This document shows, piece by piece, positions 36,560 to 46,645 of a DNA stretch of 64,000 nt (positions within the stretch are counted from its first letter, which is position 1; each line of letters starts with the position of its first letter). A program made the translations under genes and the position numbers. A model generated the notes under the pieces. The model was given only the letters and a program-made list of their open reading frames with translations. It was not told where the DNA came from and searched no databases. The stretch lies in assembly GCA_015680905.1 (NCBI GenBank), contig CM027382.1, positions 6,014,001 through 6,078,000 of the forward strand. The letters are read 5' to 3'. Source of the DNA: Coptis chinensis (lineage: Eukaryota; Streptophyta; Magnoliopsida; Ranunculales; Ranunculaceae).

Positions 36560-39500
36560 ATGGCCTCTCTACGCCATATGCTAACGAAAAGGGAGTCTCC
36601 TTGGTAGTGATCCGTGGGGTAGTTTGATAGGCCCACAACACATGGTTTAATTCGTCGGCCCAGGCCCCTTTCTTGTCTTCCAGTTTTCTCTTGAGATTGT
36701 TAAGTATGGTTTTGTTGGAGGACTCAGCTTGTCCATTGCCCTCGGGGTTGTACGGGGCTGAGAACCCCTGCTTAACATGATAGGTTTGCAAAAACCTCTT
36801 CACTTTTGATCCCGTGAACTGGGTTCCATTGTCCGCGATAATAGCATAGGGCAGCCCGAACCGACATATAATGTTCTCCCACAAGAATTTGACCACTTGA
36901 GCTTCCTTCACCTGCTGCAGCGGCACGGCCTCAATCCACTTGGTAACGTAGTCGGTTGCGGCCAACATGAATCTCCTCTTACCAATGGCCATGGGCAGTG
37001 GTCCCACTATATCGAGGTCCCACATTGCGAACGGCCATGGACTAGACACGTTGTGCAGCGGCTCTGCTGGGGCAAATATCAGTTGAGAAAACCTCTGACA
37101 TTTCTCACATTTTTGGCAAACTCCACAGCGTCCCTCTTCATGTGAGGCCAGAAGTATCCCTGTGTTAACAATCGATGCACCATTGTCCTACCTACTGAAT
37201 GGCTCCCACAATCTCCCCCGTGTAGCTCCCCGAGCACCTCTTGTGCCAGCCTCGGTCCTAAACATTTCAGGAAAGGTCCGTTGAAATTCCTTCTATATAA
37301 TTCTCCTCCTATCAGTGTCCGGGATGCCTGTTCCAGTCTTCGTTTTTCTCTAGGGTCGACCACCTCCACTCTCGCCAAGAACTGCTTAAAAGGCTCCATC
37401 CATCCTTCGTCCTCTTCCGCGGTGTTCAGTATCTCCAAAGGCTCCTCGGTACTCGGTCTATCCAATTTCCTCACCTCGATGGTCCTCTCCTCGGATCCTG
37501 GCATGGCTGCGGCAACATAGGCCAGAGCATCTGCGTGGCGATTCTCCCCACGATTCAAGTGAATGAATCGGATCTATGTGAATTTCGCCGCCCAACTTCG
37601 TAGGACTCCCAAATACCTAGCCATTCTGGGGCATCTTGCCATGAACCCTCCATTTGCTTGGCATACCACTAAATTTGAGTCAGAATACACAGTCAGTTCC
37701 TTCACGCCCAAGCTCTCAGCCATCCTCATGCTCGTAATCACCGCCTCATATTCTGCCTCGTTATTTGAAGTTGCGAATCCCAACTTCATTGTTTGTTCTA
37801 GTCTATTGTTATCCGGTGTAACCAGCACCATGCCTATTCCGCTGCCTGCATCCGTTGCTGATCTATCCGCGAATACTCTCCAACCATTCCTCTCATTCCA
37901 TGGGTTCAAGCGATCCAGTTCCTCTTCTCGCTCAAGCTCCAAAACCATCTCCTCCCCCCAAGTGGGATCCTCCGCAGGGAACTCCGCCAAAAACTCTGCC
38001 ACTGCCATGAGCTTTTTTCGCCGTTCTAATCTGATATTGGATCTCATATGAACTCAACATCATGGCCCATTTAAGCATTCTTCCTGACTTCTCCACTCTC
38101 AGAGCTTGTTTAAGGGGCAAATTCATCACCACGATCACTGCGTGAGCTTCAAAATACGGCTTCAGCTTCAGGGCTGAGAATATCAAGGCTAAGAGCATAT
38201 TTCTCCACTTGGGTGTATCTAGTCTCCGCGTCTAACAAAGTTTTACTCTGGAAGTACACCGATTTTTCCATTTTGTCCACCACGCGAACGAGGACTGAGC
38301 TGATTGCATACTCCGTGACCCCCAGATACAAATATAGCTTCTCTCCCACTTCGGGCCGCGACAACAGAGGTGCTTCCCCCATATACCTTTTTAGCTCCTG
38401 AAATGCTCTTTCACACTCCGGTGTCCATATGAAATCTGTGGTGCTCCTCAACAGCCTATACAGTGGCCTACACTTGTCGGATGATTTTGAAATGAATCTG
38501 TTAAGGGTCGTGACTCTTCTAGCCAATCGCTGCACCTCTTTCACCGTTTGAGGCGATGGCATCTCCACCAATGATCTTATATGTTCGGGGTTTGCCTCTA
38601 TTCCCCGCTGTGTCACAATGTACCCCAGAAATTTTCCCGTGGTGACTCCAAATGTGCACTTCTCTGGGTTGAGTTTCAAATTGTGGGCTCGCAGTATCCT
38701 GAATGTTTCCCTCAACCCCTCTAGGTGCTCTGCCTCTGACATGCTTTTCTCCACCATATTGTCTATGTATATCTCAATGCCCTTTCGAATCTTACTTTCG
38801 AACATTTTCTCCCCCAGCCGTTGGAAAGTGGCTCCTGCGTTCTTTAACCCGAACGACATTCTTGTATAGCAGTAAGGATGTCTTTTCCTGATCAGGTCCA
38901 TATATCGCAACTTGGTTGTATCCCATGGACGTGTCCATAAATGATAACATCCTGAACCCCGCCGTTCTGTCCACCAACTCATCTACTCGCGGTATAGGAT
39001 AATTATCCTTGGGACACTTTGAGTTCACATCCGTGAAGTCAACACACATTCGCACCTTACCGTTTTTCTTTGGGACCGCGACTATGTTAGACAACTAGTC
39101 CGTGAACTCCACCTCCCTTATGATCCCCGCTCCCTTCAGTCTGACAACCTCCTCCCAGATTCCTTCTGCATACTTAGGTCTCATTCCCCTCATTTTTTGT
39201 CTCACTGGTTTCACCTCCTCCCTCATATGTAGTCGGTGACATGCGAACTCAGGGTCCAACCCAGTGATATCCTCTATCCCCCAAGCGAACACATCCCTAT
39301 TCTTCGACAAGCACTGCACCAACTTTCTTTTCCACTCCTCCGTCAGGTTAGACCCTACCGATGTAAACTTCTCTTCTTCGCCCTCTCCCAAATTTACTAC
39401 TTCTATTTCATCTAAGTCTTTGGGCCCACCGCGGCCTCCTCCTCCCCTTCCACTGCCCCGCACTATAATTGCTATGCTTGTCTTTTTCTGGGGTTCGCCG

Positions 39501-39950
39501 GTTTGCCTCCGCCTCGGTCCGCGGACCATCCTTTTAACTGTGTCATGATGACTGTTCTTTGATGCCACCTGATCTCCGCGAACCTCGTACATTCCCGTTG
39601 GGGTGGGGAATTGGATAACTTGGTAATAGGTTGAAGGCACCGCTTTCATCTCGTGGATCCATCTCCTTCCTAGGATCGCATTGTATTGGGAATTGGAATC
39701 GACCACCATAAATCTTAAGAACACAGTCACAGGCCCTGTCGTCACTGGTAATAGAAGCTCCCCCATAGGCTCTGTGACGCTCCCATTAAATCCATACAAG
39801 CTGGACTGCGGCGGCCTTAGTTGCCTCGGATCAATCCTCATCTCCTCCGATGCTCCCCTAAACAGCAAGTCCACTGCGCTGCCACAATCAATCAGTACCT
39901 TTTTGACCATGTAATTACCCATCGCCATTGTAATGACCAATGCATCTTCA
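36560..39950 (-). other. Tat element pol region: protease, RT, RNase H, aRNH, integrase (fossil)
   Basis: Approximate parts from high to low coordinate: protease (VLIDCGSAVDLLF) near 39.9 kb; reverse transcriptase about 39.15-38.6 kb with the RMCVDFTDVNSKCPKDNYP and YCYTRMSFGLKNAGATFQR blocks; RNase H about 38.5-38.1 kb; a second RNase H-like domain about 37.9-37.6 kb with ADRSATDAGSGIGMV and NNEAEYEA; integrase about 37.45-36.56 kb with the catalytic-core pattern WDIVGPLP and ADNGTQFTG. The double RNase H places it in the Tat lineage. It is broken in several places. Confidence 0.85.
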
Positions 39951-39979
39951 TGCGGAGTATCGACGGCTCGAAGATCTGC

Positions 39980-41200
39980 CCTAGAGAATGTAATCTTGTC
40001 TTCCCGCCATGACGACTGCGATCGTATCGTCCGTCCTCGGGTGACTTCGTTGACTCGGCTGAATACTCGTTGTCCTCTTTACCTTATCTCTGTGGGCATT
40101 GTGACTCAAAACTTCTCTACTGAAAATAACATTTATGGTTCCCAATATTCTCCTTGGAGCTGGCACCGGCTCCCCATTTGGGGGTTCTGCTACAAATTCT
40201 CTCATCATTCCCTTCTCTATCAACCTCTGGACCAGCCATTTCAATGCATAACAATCATTGGTTTCATGATTGCGTACTTGGTGATATTCGCAGTACGGCT
40301 TATTTGGCATTTTGGCGGTTCGCGGACCCTCGTACCCTTGCACATTTTTTATCAACGGCAGTATTTCACTCAACGACCTTTTTAAATGTGCATGTTCCAC
40401 CTTGCGGTATGGCTTCCTCTCTCTTTGTTCTCTTCGCGCTACTTCTCTTCCCCTTTCCGGACGCGATGATTGTCTGCAGTATCGCTCGCTACCTTTGTCC
40501 CCCGCCTCTGTCTTTCTGCGATCCCCCCTTTTCTCTACCGATGACACTGCCTTAGCTCCCCTCTTAGAATCCTTCTGCATTGTGTCCTCATATTGGATAT
40601 ACTTCTCTACCCGCGGATATAACTCGTGCAAGGTCACAATCTCATTCTTTGCCACGGACTGATGGAACCCCGTTCTAGGTCGCAGACCTCTCTCGAACGC
40701 TATCACTGCCGTTCTTTCATCCAAATTCTCCACCTTTAATGTCTCGGCCTTGAATCGGCACAGATACTCCCTGATAGACTCCGCGGACCTTTGTCTAACA
40801 TTAAAGTGATCTACAAATGCCTGTTCCAACTCTTGGAAATTAGTTATGCTCTTTGAAGGCAACCGATAATATCAGTCCGAAGCTCCCCCCTTCAGGCTGG
40901 CTGGGAACATCATACACCGCAGCCCATCGTATCTCGCCTCTTGCCACAGAGGCATCTGTTGCCTGAAGTGATGAATGTGATATGTTGGGTCTCCTGTTCC
41001 ATCGTATCTCTCGAATTTTGGCTGATTGAAACGTTTTGGTACCTTCGAAGTCCATATTGCATCCGCCAGCGGATTGCGATTCAGCCTTGCCACCACTTGA
41101 CTGGCCGCCCATTTGAGTCTTTGTCTGTTGAAGATTTACCTCTCGGTTGTTGTTTATCATTTCCTGGACTTGCTCCATCGTTAACCCGGTCACTAGGTTC
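39980..41200 (-). other. Tat element gag region (fossil)
   Basis: It shows a retrotransposon gag core (FVDHFNVRQRSAESIREYL) and a basic tail with a zinc-knuckle-like CEYHQVRNHETNDC. It forms the capsid precursor in intact relatives. Limits are approximate; this is part of a broken element. Confidence 0.8.
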
Positions 41201-41509
41201 TCCACCAGAGTTGGTCCAGGTCCCTCCTCGTCCTCTGCTTTCTGGCTCTCTGACTGCTCCTTATCTCTTCCCCGATCTCTTCCTCCACCCTTTCTCTCTC
41301 TCTTCTTAACTCCTCATTTTCCTCCCTCAGACTCTCAATCTTTTCTCGCATCAGCCGTGTTTCTTCCACTGCTCGTCCCTCCTCTCGCTCTTCCCCTTCC
41401 TCTATCGCTCTGCCTTCCGCGTCTGCTCTGGAACCCTCACTTTCCTTGGTCTACCCACCGCCTTCTTTGGTGCCATTTCTATACTCTCTTCCCCATAGAC
41501 GGCGCCAAA

Positions 41510-41940
41510 TGTTTCACCTCTAACTCTCTTGGGAATTAGTTTTTCTTTTTCTCAAGCACTCTTGCAGCTCACAATACTATTCACTTTCCTCCTACACTAT
41601 TACAACTATTGCTCACTGTCTCTCCACCACTGCCCTCTCTTAATACACTACTCACTCCCTCTCCTTTTGGGTCGCCTTCCTCTTTCTCCTAGGTCTCCCC
41701 TCCTTAGATTGATCAGTCCCTCCCCCTCTCTCTCCCTTCCTTTCTCTTTATATCTTTCCCTCTCTCAATCCTAGCCTTCCACCTGTCCCTCTATCTCAGG
41801 CCCTCTTCTTTCCACGTGTAGGGTTTTCGTACCGTGACCCACACACCTTGCTCCAATCCTATGCACCGCAGCTATGTACCTTCCGTTGAGTCGGGCGCAT
41901 CCACCCGCTGATATCCTTGGTTCCTTATCCTACCACTACA
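41510..41940 (-). repeat. 5' LTR of the Tat element
   Basis: This is the right copy of the LTR. On the minus strand it begins TGTAGTGGTAGG, contains a TATA-like GATATAAAGAG, and ends GAGGTGAAACA next to the primer-binding site. It is followed on the plus strand by ACTTC. Confidence 0.85.
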
Positions 41941-41945
41941 ACTTC

Positions 41946-42278
41946 AATATTGCAAATGGTGCAATATGGTGTACAAACAAACATTCATTGTCATCTATAT
42001 CATGATATTCATCTAGATTTGAAATTGACACCGATTTCTCTTTCGCTATTGCTGATGAATCAGCCAGAAAAAATTGCATGCATTACACTTACTAGATCAA
42101 GGTTTGAGAGCTTGCAATCTCTTAAAAAAAATAGAAAAACATAAACCCTTCAAACAAAGTATGCAATGAATCATTAGCTATCAATATACATATATTATTT
42201 ATTCAAGTGGACTTTAGGCTTTTAAGTCATTAGCTATCTATATAGCAAGTCCGGCCATAGGCCGGGCCAAATGGCTAG
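41946..42278 (+). other. Right tail of the Helitron-like unit
   Basis: Sequence between the LTR element and the CTAG end at 42275-42278. A 75-codon frame overlaps it but shows no known domain. It ends with the GC-rich hairpin described for the Helitron. Confidence 0.45.
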
Positions 42279-42868
42279 TTGAGAGGGAGAGATTGAAAGG
42301 GCGTGGAGTGGAAAGGGGGAAGAGAAGAGATGAGAAATGAGGACAGACAAAAACCAACCAAAATGACTTTTGTCTATATACTCCCCCTTGGCCCAGAACG
42401 TTCGCTCTGCTCACTTGATTATTCTATTTAAAATAGAGATTCTCAATCTTATTTTTTACAATAGAACTATTAAAAGATATAAGTACATACTAGCTTTTGA
42501 ACTTGTCCTACGAACGGGTGCTGCTATATTAAATTATTCTGAAAAATATTAACAGCTATATAAATATTATATTGATCACCCATTCAAAATTCTTGTAACG
42601 TGAAAACCCCACTCTCTATAAAAAGAAAGAACCTACACTTGATAAAATCTTTCGACTTCTTTTTGTTGTTTAATAATAGAGGAGTATTAATAATATAAGT
42701 TTGATTAAAGTTTTGTGAGAATGCCCAATGAGGCGAATATCATATTGAAGCCACTTGAATAGCAATGCAATAATCCCAATCATATGAAAAGATATATGAT
42801 AAATACTATTTTTAACACAAAATTATACTTGTCGAGACATTCCCACTATATATAATACAATAATGTTT
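42279..42868. other. AT-rich spacer before the tandem array
   Basis: A purine-rich stretch (42283-42345) is followed by AT-rich DNA without genes. Confidence 0.5.
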
Positions 42869-44203
42869 TGAGGTTAGTTCTTTGCATTTGCATCTAGTTT
42901 TCAATTTCTCGTTAATTATTCTTTCAGGTTTGATCAGTGCATTTGTATCAAGTTTCAAATTTCCCGTTAATTATTCTTTCAGGTTCGATCAATGCATTTG
43001 CATTTAGTTTCCTAATTTCTCGTTAATTATTCTTTGTGGTTAGCTCAATGCATTTGCATCAAGTTTCTGATTTCCCGTTAAATATTCTTTGAGGTTAGTT
43101 AAATGCATTTGCATCCAGTTTCCGATTTTCCGTTAATTATCTAAGGTGGTATGTAATACCAACTTCTATTTATCCTTTTGTAGCGTCTTTGCAAACATGA
43201 CATAAAAAAAAATTATACATGATTCACTATGTGAGATCATCAAAGATTATCCAGTTTCCGATTACCGTTAATTATTTTTTGAGGTTATTTCAATATATGA
43301 ATTTATTTCCAGTTTCTGATTTCCCGTTAATTATTCTTTGAGATTAGTTCTATACATTTGCATCAAGTTTTCGATTTCCTGTTAATTATTATTTGATAGT
43401 AGTTCAATACAGTTGCATCATGTTTTCAATATCTCATTAATTATTCTTTGAGTTATTTAAATGCATTTCCATCCAGTTTCTAATTTCCCATTAAATATTC
43501 TCTGAGATTAGTTCGATGCAATTGCATCCAGTTTATGATTTCCCGTTAATCATTATTTGATATTAGTTCCATTCAATTGCATCTGGTTTCCGATTTTCTG
43601 TTAATTATAATTTTTTTTAGGTTAGTTCGATGCATTTAGATCCAGTTTTTGATTTCTAGGTAATTATTCTTAGAGGTTAGTTCGATGCATTTGCATCCAG
43701 TTTCTAATTTCCCGGTAATTATTCTTTAAGGTTAGTTCCATTCATTTGCATCCACTTTTCGATTTCCCGTTAATTATTCTTTGAGATTAATTCAATACAG
43801 TTGCACCCAGTTTCTGATTTCCCGTTAATTATTCTTTGAGGTGAGTTTAATGTATTTGCATCCAATTACTGATTTCCCATTAATAATTCTTTAATGTTAG
43901 TTCAATGTATTTGCTTCCAATTCTTGATTTTCCGTCAATTATTCTTTGAGGTTAGTTCAACAGCAGGTGCAGCCAGTTTCCGATTTTCCGCTAATTATTA
44001 TTTTTTATTTTTAGCTCAATGCATTTGCATCCAGTTTTTAATTTCTTGTTAATTATCCAATACCAACTTTTATTAATTCTTCTGTTGTGTCTATGCAAAT
44101 ATGACCTCAAAAAATAATTATACATGATTCACTATGTGGGATCATTAAAGATTATCTGATTTTCGGTTAACTATTTTTTTAGGTTAGTCCAATGAATTTG
44201 CAC
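42869..44203. repeat. Tandem array of ~55-bp units with a higher-order pattern
   Basis: About twenty diverged copies of a ~55-bp unit occur head to tail. Recurrent blocks are TTAGTTCAATGCATTTGCAT, CCAGTTTCTGATTTCC and CGTTAATTATTCTTTGAGG. The run is interrupted twice by the same ~100-bp spacer (about 43141-43250 and 44050-44155), which shares TATACATGATTCACTATGTG. The spacers are ~0.9 kb apart, so units and spacer together form a larger repeat. No coding sense is seen. Confidence 0.85.
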
Positions 44204-44260
44204 AAAACAACAATTGGCATGTACACAATTGCAATAGTTCTATAGATAGTAGCAACCTAT

Positions 44261-44308
44261 AACCAATGGTACTATGGAAAGACCTGCAATGGTACTATGG
44301 AAAGACCT
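44261..44308. repeat. Short perfect tandem duplication
   Basis: The string CAATGGTACTATGGAAAGAC is present twice in direct succession, unit about 22-23 bp. It is a recent slippage-type duplication. Confidence 0.7.
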
Positions 44309-45964
44309 GAAAATAATTGAAGCTCCAAACCCCAACATCTCGATATAAATGGCTCAATTTCACAAACTTTTTTCCCATTACCAAAGGATCCTAAACCAAT
44401 AGGTTCTTTCCACACTTTGGAATTTTTTATTCTCGAAGTGACTTGCATACACATATATTTCAAAATAGAATAGCTTGCATTCTTAATTCACCTCATTAAT
44501 TGACATCTGAAAATCAATTTCTAACTATAGAATACGTAAATCCACATAGCTTCTGAAACAATTTGATCTAAGAATCTAAGAAACAAAATATAAACAATAC
44601 CCACCATGATTCTGAAATGGGAGACGATTGAGTAGCTAAAAGAATGGCACGCGCTGCACCTGCATTAATTGTTGTTTACATACAGACTGATAGCGATAAA
44701 TTAATAGACAAAGCAAAACTTTATGAACTGAAATGAAAATCTATGAATTGACAAAACTTTTTCTTCTTATTCATCAGAAAGAAATATCAAAACACTATTA
44801 CATACTCGTATAGTCAAAGTAGAATATGAGTTGGAGCTTAGAAGCCTAAATCCATATTACATAATATTAGTATAGTTAATAAAAGTAGTGTCGGATTCGA
44901 TCTTGTCGCTGACTCGACTTTTGACAAACTGTATTGCTTATACACTTCCGTGAGCTTCCTCGTATCTGCCTTCTAATGGGAAGTGACTAATGTAGAAACT
45001 TAGCATAAAATACTTAATGATGTTGCCAAGATGGTCGAGACCATGCACTTCCAAGAAATGAATCCATCTAGACTTCTAGTAGCATTAGATCCAAGGAACA
45101 AATCAGTAGCAATAGCAGTTGATGTACACCTGCAGTCAGTATAGACAATTGTGATACTGAAGAAAATAAATAAAAGAAAAAACAATAGTAGGTGAATATG
45201 GGTATTTGTATGCAAACATTATAAATATCTGAAACCGCGCTACATAATAGCGTAAAAAAAGTAACCAACAGTAGATAAGCAAGCTAGTAAATAATGTATT
45301 AGGCATGCATATATATGTGTGTGTGTGTGTGTGATGGTATACTATATTCATTAATGGTCTTGAACAGTCTGACAATGAAAATATTAAGGAAGCCGTGATA
45401 ATCAGCACCAACAGCTACTCAAAAAGGGAGACATTAAATAAAATAGAAATAGAAAATGGAGGATTATTGTAGTAGTGATTGTTAAAAAGGAAAACAACAT
45501 TTATAAAATTGATTGCAATATAACTAAGATAGGGTGGTAGTGGTGTTTATGTCATTTAACTGAGACAGGACTATAGGTTTGCTATTGTATCTTTCATACC
45601 TAGAGCCACTAATAACATCTTTTAGCTAAATGAAAAAACAACTTTCCGATATGTTGTAAAAGCAAGTGTTGGGAAAACAATGTTACATCACAGGATCTAT
45701 GTAGCAACAACATAAAAATTGCAATAAAACATATATATATCTATACTTGTTTCCCCAAGCCCTAAAGAAACATTGAATAGTACCTTTCCTATATAGTTAG
45801 GAGTGTTGCAACATTCACACCTATATGCCAAATGAAGTGTATTTCCTTGCAACACTTTGTCTACGTGAATATTAATAACTCTATTCCAAACATTGCTAAT
45901 GGAGACACTATTCCAAAACCTCTAACTATAGACACACACTCAAAGGCATGGCTGAGTTTAAGAG
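44309..45964. other. AT-rich DNA, unassigned
   Basis: No gene is recognised. A minus-strand exon-like stretch at 45000-45129 begins after a ctgactgcag acceptor-like site (TSTAIATDLFLGSNATRSLD) but has no partner exons. A (TG)n run lies near 45315-45333. Confidence 0.4.
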
Positions 45965-46225
45965 GTTTTTAAAAATATGATGTTTCTCCCTTGAGATTCA
46001 AACAGCTTTTCTGCCTTCACCATGTTTGCATTTTTTTTTGTAAATTTGTCCATTGCAACCTATCATATAATCGTAAAACCGCATATAAGTTAACCAAATT
46101 AAAAAGGGGAAAAAGAGTAGTATATAAAGAGGGAAAGGAACTTAAAGTCTTAAACACCTAACCTTGAAAGGCTCATTGTCTTGAAACTGATACCAGGAAT
46201 GAAAATGAGCCAAACTGGAAATCCA
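45965..46225 (-). pseudogene. Beta-galactosidase (GH35) remnant, two exons
   Basis: On the minus strand, 46225-46163 lies between a TGCAG acceptor and a GTTAGG donor. It reads GFPVWLIFIPGISF, then after a frame slip DNEPFK; plant beta-galactosidases have [22 protein letters not shown] at a conserved exon. Further on, 46029-45965 reads MVKAEKLFESQGRNII, matching the next family block MMKNEKLFESQGGPIILSQ. The order is right but the frame is broken and the catalytic exons were not found, so this is a relic. Confidence 0.72.
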
Positions 46226-46391
46226 CTGCATTTAAGAGAATACGTAACTCACAATTTAAGCCAAGGAGACAAATAAACTTGTAAATGACTCATATATCAC
46301 AATCTCACAGTGGAAGCTTCCTTTTCTAGTTTGTTCTCATATGAGAACACAATGTTGTAACCCAAGTTTCTGACCTATATCAAACACTATT

Positions 46392-46645
46392 AAACACTTA
46401 CATGATACTCACATATTTCCTTTAAGCATTGACTAATCTACATAATCCATTTAAATCAAGAAGTAAAAAATGAAAAACAGTCTAGACTTACTAAACTAAC
46501 CCATTTCTCTTTGCTTTCAAACACTTACATGATACTCACATATTTCCTTTAAGCATTGACTAATCTACATAATCCATTTAAATCAAGAAGTAAAAAATGA
46601 AAAACAGTCTAGACTTACTAAACTAACCCATTTCTCTTTGCTTTC
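46392..46645. repeat. Perfect 127-bp tandem duplication
   Basis: Units 46392-46518 and 46519-46645 look identical base for base (both start AAACACTTACATGATACTCA and end CTCTTTGCTTTC). Complete identity marks a very recent event or an assembly artefact. Confidence 0.9.

Larger units (their letters stand above)
32491..41940 (-). mobile_element. Ty3/gypsy LTR retrotransposon, Tat lineage, with antisense extra ORF (fossil)
   Basis: The element is about 9.45 kb, coding strand minus, flanked by ACTTC on both sides (32486-32490, 41941-41945). The LTRs are ~430 bp (32491 to about 32920, and 41510-41940) and run TG...CA. Next to the 5' LTR is a primer-binding-site-like TTTGGCGCCGTCTATGGGG. Parts on the minus strand in order: gag, protease, reverse transcriptase, RNase H, a second RNase H (aRNH), integrase. 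The second RNase H after the first is a Tat-lineage trait. Between integrase and the 3' LTR lies a plus-strand coding block, a known feature of some Tat elements. By eye the LTRs differ at roughly 5-6% of sites, suggesting a few million years. It is nearly full length but broken, with several interruptions. Confidence 0.88.
26174..42278 (+). mobile_element. Probable Helitron, split by a nested LTR element
   Basis: The left end A|TCTATTCTACTTATATAAAAGG resembles plant Helitron 5' ends. The right end has a GC-rich hairpin (CCGGCCATAGGCCGGGCC) followed 7 bases later by CTAG, then T, as expected for Helitron 3' ends inserted at AT. Without the nested LTR element (32491-41940) it would be about 6.6 kb. 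I find no Rep/helicase, so it is non-autonomous. It carries a plastid fragment (26552-26860) and a hAT MITE (29987-30393). The rest is AT-rich without recognised genes. The pairing of the two ends is inference. Confidence 0.45.

Noticed and set aside
45000-45215. Minus-strand exon-like piece TSTAIATDLFLGSNATRSLD
   Set aside because: A good acceptor-like site, but no partner exon and no recognisable family.
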